NCBI GenBank assembly: GCA_026390585.1
Contig: JAPLFP010000055.1
Coordinates: 1 to 34,918 of the forward strand
Length of the DNA: 34,918 nt
Source: Ignavibacteriales bacterium
GTDB taxonomy: Bacteria > Bacteroidota > Ignavibacteria > UBA10030
Reading direction: 5' to 3'
Shown here: positions 8,550 to 16,730 of the stretch, piece after piece
Position numbering within the stretch: position 1 is the first letter of the stretch
Layout of the letters: each line of letters starts with the position of its first letter
Program-made: the position numbers and the translations under genes
The notes under the pieces: model-generated
Databases searched by the model: none
What the model was told of the DNA's origin: nothing
Seen by the model: only the letters and a program-made list of their open reading frames with translations

Positions 8550-11390
8550 ATGCCCCACCGTGGCACTGAAACCGAGTTTGAGCTAACCACGATCGAGCGT
8601 ATTGAACGCCTCGGGTACGGCTACATTCACGGAGAGGAGTTGGACCGCCCCCATGAGGAGGTCGTGCTGCGAGACGTGCTGAGAAGGGTGTTGGTAAAGG
8701 GCTATCCCGACCTGCCTCCCCGCTCCATCGATGAAGCCGTAGCCCGCTTTGCACGCCCTGAAGGAGTGGACACGCTACGCCGCAACATGTCGTTCCACAA
8801 TGACCTCACTCGTGGCATCGAGGTTAAGGTTGAACATCCGAACGGCAAAGTTGAGCACCGCCACTTGTACGCAATCGACTGGGACACACCTACGAACAAT
8901 GAGTTCCTTGTTGTCAACCAGTTTCCCATCCACGGCAAGAATGATCGCCGTCCAGACATTCTCATCTTTATCAACGGCCTTCCTCTGGTTCTCTTCGAGC
9001 TTAAGAATCCATACGACAAACACCCGACAGTCGATCACGCACTCAACCAGATAGCACACTACAGGAACGACATCGCACAACTGTTTGACTTCAACGCCGT
9101 CACCGTCGTCTCGGATGGGGTCACCACACTGCACGGGGCGTGGACTTCAACGTCGGAGTGGTTCGCACCGTGGAAATCCATCGATGGTTTCAACACCGAG
9201 GCAAATTCCACAGGCAGCATGAAAATGCTGGTCGAGGGTATGTTGCCAAAAGACCGCCTTTTGTCCTACATCAGAGATTTTCTTGTGTTTGAGGTCGTCA
9301 ACGACAAGATTACCAAGAAGGGCGCGAAGTACCATCAATTCTTCGCCGTCCGGATCGCCGCACAAAAAGCCATCGAATCATTCAGACCCGATGCCGACAA
9401 ACGAATCGGCGTCATTTGGCACACGACCGGTTCAGGTAAGTCATTGTCCATGGTGTTTCTCGTCGGAATCCTCCGTCGACATCCCGAGATGCAGAACCCC
9501 ACTTTCGTGATCGAAGTAGACCGAACCGACCTCGACAATCAGATCCATGACCAGTTTGTTGCTGCGCGCGCTCTCGTTGGTGATGTCAAACATGCTGACA
9601 GCGTCGATGATTTGCGCACCATGCTTCAGACTGAAGGCGGCGAAGTGATCTTTACGACCATCGAGAAGTTCAGGCTCAAGTCCGATGAAGGTGAAATTGA
9701 GCACCCTGTTCTTTCGAATAGATCCAACCTCATTATTATCGCGGATGAAGCTCACCGCACTCAGTATGGTTTCCTCAAAGGTTACGCTCGCTATCTCGCA
9801 GAAGCACTCCCAAATGCCAGGCGCATGGGATTCACCGGGACACCGGTCAGCTTCAGCGGATCTGACACCGTTGAAGTGTTTGGTGATCTGATCCATTGGT
9901 ATGATATCAAGCAGTCGCAGGCCGACAAGGCAACCGTTCCAATCTTCTATGCGCCACGACAAATCAAACTGCATCTTACCAGTGCCGACATTGACGCTGC
10001 ACTTCAAGACATTATTTCTAGACACCCCGTCGATGACCTCGAACGAAGGCAGGCACAGTGGTCAGCTTTGGCGTCGGCAGCAGGTTCGAAGGACCGGCTC
10101 GATCGACTCGCGAGTGACCTTCTGATGCACTTCCTGGATCGCACAGCCACGCTGAAAGGTAAGGCGATAATTGTGTGTATGACGAGGGAAAACTGCGTCC
10201 GTCTCTACGATGCCCTTACTGTATTGCCCAATTGCCCTGAAGTCAAGATTGTGATGACGGGCGACCTCTCGAATGATCCGCCTGAATGGAGCGCCGCAGG
10301 TCACATCACGACGAAGGCTCAACGTGATGCAATCAAACAACGGATGATCGACCCCGATGACCCGCTCAAAATTGTCATCGTGTGTGATATGTGGCTCACT
10401 GAGCCGGCGCCAGATGTGGCTGAAGAAGCAAAACCTGTGTTCTTCGAATGTCTAGAGGTCGTGCGCAAACAACTCCCCACCAACGTTGATTACGGCTCCT
10501 GGCGCCGGTTGTCACGAATTGAACTTGAGGACAGATTTGCTGCAGTGTTTGGTCACCTCACAGACACAGAAGAACGACAGGATGACTTCTTGCAGGATGA
10601 GTTGAGGCTTACACAGTCCTATCTCCTTGTGAAGCATCTTGACGAGTGCCGCCGTATTGCAGACGAAATCATATTCTATCAGCGGGTCCGCAACCAGCTT
10701 CTGAAGCTGTCTCCCGGACGTAAGGATAAGCCAGAACTCGATCAGGCCGTTCGAGACCTCGTAGATGACAGTCTCCAGACAGAGGGGGTCGTCGACATTT
10801 TCAATTTGTCAGGTATCGAGAAAGCTGACATTTCAATTCTCGATGACAAGTTCCTCCAAACGTTCAAGGACAAGCCGTTCGAAAACCTTCGTGTCAAACT
10901 GCTCGAAAAGCTCATCAGTGACGCGATTGAGTTTCGGCAGAGAGGCAATCTTGCAAAGGCAAGGAGTTTCAAGGAGCTGCTGGAAGCGACTCTCAGGAAT
11001 TATCACAATCGGCTGATTGATGCGGCAGCGGTTGTCAAGGCAATGATCCAGATCCGGCTGGAGATGGAGAATGAGGATAAGCGCGCCGCGGAGTTGGGAC
11101 TAGAGCCAGAAGAGCTTGCATTCTATGATGCAGTTGCAGCTAACTACGACAACATTTATGGTGTGAAGTTCCTTCGTGACCTAGTCCATGAGGTCGTCCT
11201 GACGATCAAGCGAAACCTCAAAGTTGACTGGACGGAACCTCATAGAGAGGATATCAAGGCAACAATTCGTTCTGCAGTCAAACGTGTGCTGCGTAACCGA
11301 GGAGTCAAGACTGAGGACTTCGACAAGTTTGTTGGCGAAATCATGAGACAAGCAGAAGCTCTATATGCCGACTGGCCGTTAGCGGCGTGA
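8550..11390 (+). CDS. hsdR: Type I restriction subunit with internal deletion
   Basis: HsdR is the ATP-driven translocase and nuclease of type I systems. This copy has 946 residues, shorter than the usual 1000 or more. The nuclease domain is present (D136 in RPDILIF; E150-L-K152). So is the first helicase lobe: Walker A TGSGKS (293-298), DEAH (399-402), GFTGTP (428-432). The second lobe runs normally to VIVCDMWLT (609-617) and then jumps to EPAPDVAEEAKPV. The expected GFDAP stretch and the QAIARVNR-like motif VI, plus the VVDY stretch, are missing, about 60-75 residues. The reading frame is kept, so a product is made, but ATP-driven translocation should be impaired. The C-terminal helical domain looks normal. 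The stop overlaps a possible GTG of the next gene. Confidence 0.88.
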   Translation: MPHRGTETEFELTTIERIERLGYGYIHGEELDRPHEEVVLRDVLRRVLVKGYPDLPPRSIDEAVARFARPEGVDTLRRNMSFHNDLTRGIEVKVEHPNGKVEHRHLYAIDWDTPTNNEFLVVNQFPIHGKNDRRPDILIFINGLPLVLFELKNPYDKHPTVDHALNQIAHYRNDIAQLFDFNAVTVVSDGVTTLHGAWTSTSEWFAPWKSIDGFNTEANSTGSMKMLVEGMLPKDRLLSYIRDFLVFEVVNDKITKKGAKYHQFFAVRIAAQKAIESFRPDADKRIGVIWHTTGSGKSLSMVFLVGILRRHPEMQNPTFVIEVDRTDLDNQIHDQFVAARALVGDVKHADSVDDLRTMLQTEGGEVIFTTIEKFRLKSDEGEIEHPVLSNRSNLIIIADEAHRTQYGFLKGYARYLAEALPNARRMGFTGTPVSFSGSDTVEVFGDLIHWYDIKQSQADKATVPIFYAPRQIKLHLTSADIDAALQDIISRHPVDDLERRQAQWSALASAAGSKDRLDRLASDLLMHFLDRTATLKGKAIIVCMTRENCVRLYDALTVLPNCPEVKIVMTGDLSNDPPEWSAAGHITTKAQRDAIKQRMIDPDDPLKIVIVCDMWLTEPAPDVAEEAKPVFFECLEVVRKQLPTNVDYGSWRRLSRIELEDRFAAVFGHLTDTEERQDDFLQDELRLTQSYLLVKHLDECRRIADEIIFYQRVRNQLLKLSPGRKDKPELDQAVRDLVDDSLQTEGVVDIFNLSGIEKADISILDDKFLQTFKDKPFENLRVKLLEKLISDAIEFRQRGNLAKARSFKELLEATLRNYHNRLIDAAAVVKAMIQIRLEMENEDKRAAELGLEPEELAFYDAVAANYDNIYGVKFLRDLVHEVVLTIKRNLKVDWTEPHREDIKATIRSAVKRVLRNRGVKTEDFDKFVGEIMRQAEALYADWPLAA

Positions 11391-11419
11391 CGAGTCCAAG
11401 ATCGACGAAGGACCGAAAC

Positions 11420-12262
11420 ATGAATCGTGAATTACTGAGAGTAGTTCAAAAGAAATATCTCGAGGGTGAACGGTCAATTTCCTTTTCGGAAATCGGGAAA
11501 CTAGGCATCAAGCAAACCGAGAAAACAGTGCAGATTGGCAACCTACGCCTTAAGAGTAATAGTTTTCTGGAATACTACAGCGTGTCTCTTATTGATGAGG
11601 AAAAAGATCTCGACGGACTGCCGATTCGAGAGAACAAGAAGCTCTTTGCCCGGCTCCTGACCCTTTGGGAGGAAGGCAAGACTCGAATCTACTTCGATGA
11701 AATGAAGAAACTAAATATCTACACACCAAAATCCTCGTTTGAGATCAAGAATTTTAGATTGAGCAGTGTCGGCCCCTGGCGAGTGGATCATTATGGGATC
11801 AGCTTGATAGATGAGAAGAAGGATCCTGAGGGCAAATGGATCGACGAGATGACAAATGCCAAACGGGTGCTTGCCGAACTCGAGTCTTTTGAGCCTTCCG
11901 GTGACTCTTACAAGAAAGAGACTGCACTCGAGAAGGAACTTTTCTTTTTCTTTCGGGATCGATTCCACACGGTCCAGCGTCAGCTCTACATCGGAGGCAG
12001 CGTGAAGGCACTGAGAATTGATTTCGATATCGCCGATGGAAAAATTGGCCTGGAACTTAAACTCGCAGAAAGTCTCTTGGACTCCACCGAGAAGCAAAGA
12101 CTTATTGGCCAAATGCATGATTACACCACAAAACGATATAAACCCGAGAATTTCATTCTGGTAATCGCAGGTGAACTGCGATTAAGAAGTGATCCGACAA
12201 TCAGTGAAATCAGGAATCTTGTTAAGGCCAGATCTCATCTCTTTTTTTTGAGCCTCGATTAG
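11420..12262 (+). CDS. PD-(D/E)xK nuclease-like protein with two tandem repeats
   Basis: I chose the ATG at 11420 because AAGGA (11408-11412) stands 7 bases before it; a GTG at 11387 overlapping the hsdR stop would add 11 residues. The 280-residue protein has two related units of about 55 residues (13-66 and 83-138). Each starts with an EG(E/K) helix, passes through a (G/K)NLRL/KNFRL strand and ends in SLID(E/K)KKD-like sequence. The C-terminal part shows a nuclease-like signature: D201/D203 in LRIDFDI and E212-L-K214 in GLELK, followed by a helix with QMHDYTT. I do not recognise a named family. Its place directly behind hsdR suggests a role in the same defence block, perhaps as a separate nuclease effector. 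Confidence 0.7.
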   Translation: MNRELLRVVQKKYLEGERSISFSEIGKLGIKQTEKTVQIGNLRLKSNSFLEYYSVSLIDEEKDLDGLPIRENKKLFARLLTLWEEGKTRIYFDEMKKLNIYTPKSSFEIKNFRLSSVGPWRVDHYGISLIDEKKDPEGKWIDEMTNAKRVLAELESFEPSGDSYKKETALEKELFFFFRDRFHTVQRQLYIGGSVKALRIDFDIADGKIGLELKLAESLLDSTEKQRLIGQMHDYTTKRYKPENFILVIAGELRLRSDPTISEIRNLVKARSHLFFLSLD

Positions 12263-12401
12263 AATCTCCGGACAGCTTGGTATTCAGTTTGAGATTTTTC
12301 AGGAACCGAGTCAATTGCGGAAGCTCATTGAAACAAGCTGAGATTCAAAGACCTTGCATTATGCTTCTCAAGCAGACCTCAATTCGCTCTTGGAGTGAAA
12401 A

Positions 12402-13040
12402 TTGAAAAAGGCACCCCCTACAATACTAGTCTCCTCAACCGTTCACCGAATTGAGGACTTACTCGATCAAGTATATGGAGTACTGGGAAGTCTTGGATAC
12501 AAAGTCTGGATGTCACACAAAGGTACTATTCCGGTTCATCCCAGAAAATCCAACTTCCAGAATTGTCTAATTGCTGCGGAAAGATGCGACCTATTTTTCG
12601 GAATTATCACTCCATTCTACGGAAGCGGAAAAGCTGGCTCTGGCCTCTCCATTACTCATCAAGAAATGCTGAAGGCGATCAAGCTGGACAAACTCCGATG
12701 GTTCGTCGCACATCACCATGTCGATTTTGCTCGCAAGCTTCTTAGGCAATATCGCTTCTTCAAAAATGGGAACCCCAAGAAAATCAAGTTTAGTAAAACT
12801 GACGTCATGGATGACCTCCGAGTATTGGACATGTATGAGGCTGCCACACGCGACAATGTACCTCTTCTTTCGAGAACTGGGAACTGGGTGCAGCCATATG
12901 TTCAATCTGAAGATGTCCTGCGCTTTATCACGGCGCAGTTCGGAGATTTGAAACGAATAGAACAACTGATCGAGGAGCAAAAAGCACATGCAAAAAGCAT
13001 TAAGCGATCTGCTCGCCCAGGGCGAAACAGAAAACACTGA
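12402..13040 (+). CDS. DUF4062-domain protein
   Basis: A 212-residue protein starting with TTG, supported by GGAG at 12392-12395. The sequence matches the DUF4062 style: ILVSSTVHRIEDL at the start, GYKVW, a cysteine-rich NCLIAAERCDLFFGII strand, YGSG and SITHQEM. DUF4062 is a Rossmann-like domain, often N-terminal in STAND-type and other conflict proteins. Here it stands nearly alone, with a basic tail (KSIKRSARPGRNRKH). It overlaps the next gene by 53 bases in another frame, which ties the two together in translation. A regulatory or sensor role with the downstream ATPase is inferred. Confidence 0.75.
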   Translation: MKKAPPTILVSSTVHRIEDLLDQVYGVLGSLGYKVWMSHKGTIPVHPRKSNFQNCLIAAERCDLFFGIITPFYGSGKAGSGLSITHQEMLKAIKLDKLRWFVAHHHVDFARKLLRQYRFFKNGNPKKIKFSKTDVMDDLRVLDMYEAATRDNVPLLSRTGNWVQPYVQSEDVLRFITAQFGDLKRIEQLIEEQKAHAKSIKRSARPGRNRKH

Positions 13041-14355
13041 GTTCAAGGCATTTGCTGATTCAAGAGTAATCGCGGAAACTGTCTGTGCCTTTCTCAACGC
13101 GGGTGGAGGCACTTTGCTTGTTGGGGTTGGCGACAAGGGAAAAGTTAGGGGCGTTCCGCAAGCAGAGGAGCAGGCAGCAAACATTCTGAGACGATTGTAT
13201 GTTGACATCAGTCCCAAAACGATCTGGTCGGTCACTGTCGAAAACGGCGGAGTCATCATGATCGGTGTTCCGTCTGGCAAGGATAAGCCATATACGTTTA
13301 ATGGCAGAATCTTCGTGCGTGAAGGTGCAGCAACACAGGAAGCCAACTCAGACGCCATTCGCAAGATGGTGGAGGCCCAACTCCAGGAACCGATGCGCTG
13401 GGAAAGACTGTTCGCCCAGGGGCTTGAACCGGACAGCCTGAATGAAGAACAGATCCGGCAAACTGCTTTGGACGGAACCAACTTCCGTGGCTGTCGTTTT
13501 CAAGATCTCAAAAACGTGTCTATTATTCTAGAGGACCTTTCTCTCCAACGAGGGGGTACGCTTACAAATGCTGCGGATGTTTTGTTCAACAAGAATCCCA
13601 ACCGGCGACTGCCACAGACAAGGGTCCGGGCAACAGTGTTCCCCACCGACAAAGGGGGAAAGTACACCGATGATCGCCTTTTTGAAGGCAACGCACTTGA
13701 GTTGTTTAATAATCTCCAGTCCTTTCTTCGCCAATACGTGAGCATTGAGGTTGATTTCCCCAGGGGAAAGTCCGAAAGAAAAGAAAAACCCAAATACCCA
13801 TTCACGGCACTGGACGAGGCGCTTGTGAACGCCTTCGTTCACAGGGACTACTCACAATTCAGCGGAGGAATGTCAGTCGGAGTTTATCCAACGCGCATAG
13901 AAATTTGGAACTCGGGAGGATTGCCAGAAGGGCTGAGCATTTCTGATTTGAGGCGACGACATCCATCCAAGCCTAACAATCCGGACATTGCTCACGTTTT
14001 TTACCTCCGACGGTTGATGGAACGTGTTGGTCGAGGTACACAGAAAATCATTGATGAGTTCAAGGCCGCGGGACTTCCGGCACCCGTTTGGGAATCCTCG
14101 CCGACGGGTGTAACACTTATACTCAAATCAAAAGCAACCAAAGATAAGGTCGCTTTGAATGCGCGACAATTGTCTCTTATCGCCAAACTCCGTTCTGGGG
14201 ATTCTATCGAGCCAAAGAACTATTACTCGCAGATGTCTTCGGAGATCACACAACGACAGGCCCAGCGTGATCTGGCAAGGTTGGCAGCTGGTGGCTGGTT
14301 GCGCCGAGTAGGAACAGCACGTTCGACGATATATATTCGAACTGATAAGGAGTGA
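12988..14355 (+). CDS. AlbA_2 domain / HATPase-like regulator (COG2865 type)
   Basis: A 455-residue protein. Residues 8-115 form an AlbA_2 (Schlafen-like) domain: TEFKAFADSRVIAETVCAF, then FLNAGGGTLLVGV. Residues 265-370 match the C-terminal HATPase-like domain of COG2865 proteins: ALDEALVNAFVHRDYS, RIEIWNSGGLPEG, RVGRGTQKI. The last 70 residues look like a winged helix (TQRQAQRDLARLAAGGWLRRVG). Such proteins are annotated as putative transcriptional regulators or RecG-related and are common in defence islands. GAGGAG (12972-12977) precedes the ATG, which lies inside the DUF4062 gene. It may regulate the island or act with its neighbour; neither is shown. Confidence 0.82.
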   Translation: MQKALSDLLAQGETENTEFKAFADSRVIAETVCAFLNAGGGTLLVGVGDKGKVRGVPQAEEQAANILRRLYVDISPKTIWSVTVENGGVIMIGVPSGKDKPYTFNGRIFVREGAATQEANSDAIRKMVEAQLQEPMRWERLFAQGLEPDSLNEEQIRQTALDGTNFRGCRFQDLKNVSIILEDLSLQRGGTLTNAADVLFNKNPNRRLPQTRVRATVFPTDKGGKYTDDRLFEGNALELFNNLQSFLRQYVSIEVDFPRGKSERKEKPKYPFTALDEALVNAFVHRDYSQFSGGMSVGVYPTRIEIWNSGGLPEGLSISDLRRRHPSKPNNPDIAHVFYLRRLMERVGRGTQKIIDEFKAAGLPAPVWESSPTGVTLILKSKATKDKVALNARQLSLIAKLRSGDSIEPKNYYSQMSSEITQRQAQRDLARLAAGGWLRRVGTARSTIYIRTDKE

Positions 14356-14376
14356 TTTGGTGCAATAGTGTTGTAT

Positions 14377-14716
14377 CCAGACACTTTCAGACTTTAGTGG
14401 TTTCTTCCTTGTCCCTCAAGCTGTTAAGCTTTAATAGGTTAGCTGTGCTCGGTTCCGGTTCATTCCAGAATCCAGACATATCCAGACATTGCTGTGTCAC
14501 TCAACAAGCATCAATTGCCTTATTCGAACCGAACCTTTCGACGGATTCACCGAAGCGGTCCATCTCATGTTAAAGACTGGCAAAGATGAATCAAGTAGAA
14601 CCAGACATCTCCAGACATTCGAGCCTTTTGCGCTTTTTCCACAACTACTTACATCACAGTGGATTAACTACGGTTGGTCAATTCGCCACCTTTCATTCCG
14701 GACATACTCAGACATT
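14377..14716 (+). repeat. Four spaced CCAGACAT double repeats
   Basis: Four 19-base sites at 14377-14395, 14472-14490, 14601-14619 and 14698-14716, all in one orientation, share the pattern CCAGACATNTCCAGACATT. The two middle copies are near perfect and the outer two diverged. Start-to-start spacings are 95, 129 and 97 bases. Each site is itself a 9-10 base motif in tandem, as expected for a protein that binds cooperatively. No gene is recognised between them. Confidence 0.75.
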
Positions 14717-14725
14717 CGACTTCCA

Positions 14726-15097
14726 TCAGCCATACTTTGACCATAATCGACCCGGACTTGGGTCACACTCGATCCAAGATAGGCCTAAAATTGAGTCAGG
14801 CTGACGGAAATGCCAGTCGGACAATCCCCCCCAGCGAAAGAAACGATCCAGAGGAATCATCATCGATTCCATCAGTATTTCGATCACCATGGTGCCGATG
14901 ATGAGCAGCACACCGAGACCGACACCGCCGCCGATGCCACCCTCACCATTCACGACGCCAATAACGACTTCGATCAGCGTACAAGCCACCGCGATGTCCA
15001 CAACGATGACGATCTGGAGGTAGATGAGAAGGAGAAGGAGCACGGGAAGGAGGATGCAAAGGAGGACGAGGAGAAGTACGAGAAGGAGAAGGAGCAC
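14726..15097 (-). CDS. Possible small membrane protein, uncertain
   Basis: A 123-residue minus-strand frame: a leucine-rich start (from the purine tract on the other strand), a long hydrophobic helix, a glycine-rich turn (GEGGIGGGVGLG), a second hydrophobic segment and a polar tail. It could be a two-helix membrane protein. However, the complementary plus-strand frame (14810-15184) is also open, highly charged and followed by a terminator. No ribosome site is visible. Either frame, or neither, may be real. Confidence 0.22.
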   Translation of the reverse strand: MLLLLLVLLLVLLCILLPVLLLLLIYLQIVIVVDIAVACTLIEVVIGVVNGEGGIGGGVGLGVLLIIGTMVIEILMESMMIPLDRFFRWGGLSDWHFRQPDSILGLSWIECDPSPGRLWSKYG

Positions 15098-15240
15098 AAG
15101 CAGCAGGATGAGAAAGAGGCAAGAATGGGGATCAGGATCATGCAGAGATTGCGGCTATTCCATTCCCGCGGTTGTTTCTCCTGACCACATTTCCTATATT
15201 CTCTCCGAAGTTGCTTCATAACATTTCATCCGAGTCCAGA

Positions 15241-15294
15241 GACCTAAGCCACCACGGCGTGCTTTCAGGCCGTCGCTTTAGGTCTTTTTCTTTT
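15241..15294 (+). terminator. Intrinsic terminator, plus strand
   Basis: The outer stem is GACCTAA (15241-15247) with TTAGGTC (15278-15284), the inner stem ACGGC (254-258) with GCCGT (269-273), followed by TTTTTCTTTT. There is no T-run on the other strand. It ends a rightward transcript that may come from the AlbA_2 operon or from the charged frame at 14810-15184. Confidence 0.7.
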
Positions 15295-15575
15295 CAATCA
15301 GATCGGATTGAATATGGGCTCAACGAGGGACTTCAAACGGACAACGCTCCGTTTGGACGCGCCTGTGCATGCCTGCGAATTGGTAGGAATTCGAGCAACA
15401 TTGTTTTCCTAAGTTTCTGTGCTCCCGATGATAAAACAACATTTTGGCCCTGCGTTCGGACCGTCGAATCGCTTACTTCGCAGCGAGCAATCTGGGCACA
15501 TTGGCAGAAATTTTTTGAGAATCCGGATAGCTACTTGAGCTGGGGGTATATCGGTAGGCCTTTTGAGAAATGAAC

Positions 15576-15734
15576 ATGGCACGAAGAAAGAAGCAGCCTG
15601 AGGTCAAACCTCAAGAGGTTGAAGCTGGGGAAATGACCCCACAAGACACATACGATTTAGTCCGTCTGCTGGCAACTTGGATCACACGTTACCAACAGCT
15701 TCGATTTGATAGGTATTCTATCACCTGCTCTTGA
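15576..15734 (+). CDS. Small ORF, possible truncated gene
   Basis: A 52-residue frame from an ATG directly after another open frame: basic start (MARRKKQPEV), an acidic stretch, then an amphipathic helix (TYDLVRLLATWITRYQQ) and a sudden end. The composition looks protein-like, and the abrupt end suggests the front of a longer gene that lost its tail. The ribosome site is weak (TTTTGAGAAA) and no family is recognised. Confidence 0.3.
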   Translation: MARRKKQPEVKPQEVEAGEMTPQDTYDLVRLLATWITRYQQLRFDRYSITCS

Positions 15735-15754
15735 CCCCGTTTTCTAACCAAACT

Positions 15755-16498
15755 TCAATGACTTGGAAACCTTGCATCCTTGAACAAATACACCGTAAAG
15801 TCATCTGTTGATCTGTCTTCAAGTATATCCAATCTATTCGTAACACCTTTCAGTGCCTTTCTTACTTCCTCTGGAGTTGGATAATTCAAATCCCTGCAAT
15901 TTTCTGCATTATTCATCAAAAAATTAACGGCTACGCCAATGCGTGCCGTTTTAAACATACTCTCGACAACATCATGGACATATTTCTTCCAGTCGGGATG
16001 CCTTAAGAAGAATATGCCCGAACCAAACACATAATCATAACTCTCCTCTTTCATCGGATCCAAGCGGATATTTCGACGCTCGAATTCATATTCAACATGC
16101 CTCTTCCGGGCCACCTCAAGCATCTTCTCGGAAAAGTCAAGTCCCCTGTAGTTTCCAATTTTCATACCAAGCTTTTTGAAGAAATCCAAGAGATCGGCAA
16201 AACCACAACCCACATCTAGTATGGACTTACCTTCCAAATCACCAATCTTTGCCAAATACATGAACCGCCTCTGCTGAGGCCTAAACCCATCACCCCACTC
16301 AACGTGCACATCCTCTCCCAACTCATCCAAACGCTTCTCGAAAGGCTCACAATACTCCTTCTCGAGAACTTCAAACAAGGTCTCAACAGCTTCTTCGACA
16401 ACCGGCGTTGGATCATGAGGCTCATAAGGGAGTATCATCTTCTTAAAGTCATCCTTTTTAATAGAAGCAGTTTTCATCATTTGAGACGATTGCACCAT
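15755..16498 (-). CDS. Class I SAM-dependent methyltransferase
   Basis: A 247-residue protein with the Rossmann methyltransferase motif I, ILDVGCG (93-99), then the acidic loop of motif II (YRGLDFSEKML) and YDYVFGSGIFF as motif IV. The N-terminal 80 residues are charged and helical. The substrate cannot be read from the sequence; the motif order fits small-molecule methyltransferases rather than DNA enzymes, since no DPPY/NPPY is present. An internal MMKTASIKK start is possible because the first ATG has no clear ribosome site. It stands alone, with 232 bases to the next gene on the same strand, and is not an evident part of a restriction system. Confidence 0.82.
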   Translation of the reverse strand: MVQSSQMMKTASIKKDDFKKMILPYEPHDPTPVVEEAVETLFEVLEKEYCEPFEKRLDELGEDVHVEWGDGFRPQQRRFMYLAKIGDLEGKSILDVGCGFADLLDFFKKLGMKIGNYRGLDFSEKMLEVARKRHVEYEFERRNIRLDPMKEESYDYVFGSGIFFLRHPDWKKYVHDVVESMFKTARIGVAVNFLMNNAENCRDLNYPTPEEVRKALKGVTNRLDILEDRSTDDFTVYLFKDARFPSH

Positions 16499-16730
16499 AT
16501 GATCTATTTCCCAATCGAATGAAAAAGATAAGCCCTTTGTTCCAAATCCTTCTCAGCAAACTCTGTATATTCTAAATATTCTTAGATTCTTTTTGCTGGC
16601 ATGCGCATTCTTTTTTCACGCCGAATCAGTCCAATGCAAACGCCATTGAACCAGAAGCTCCAGTTCCCGTTACATGGACTTGTTTCTCGTTATTGAAAGT
16701 TTTTGTCTCCGTGTATTCTCCGGCCTGCAG

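Larger units (their letters stand above)
14356..15754. other. Gene-poor region with repeats
   Basis: It holds four CCAGACAT double repeats (14377-14716), a purine-rich GAGAAGGAG tract (about 15020-15125), opposing open frames over the same bases (charged on plus, very hydrophobic on minus, 14726-15184), a plus-strand terminator (15241-15294) and small open frames at 15300-15734. The piece ending at 15573 (tail SWGYIGRPFEK) and a 52-residue frame after it look like remnants. I recognise no product. Confidence 0.5.

Noticed and set aside
14377-14716. CRISPR array
   Set aside because: Only four copies with large sequence and spacing differences, and no cas genes.
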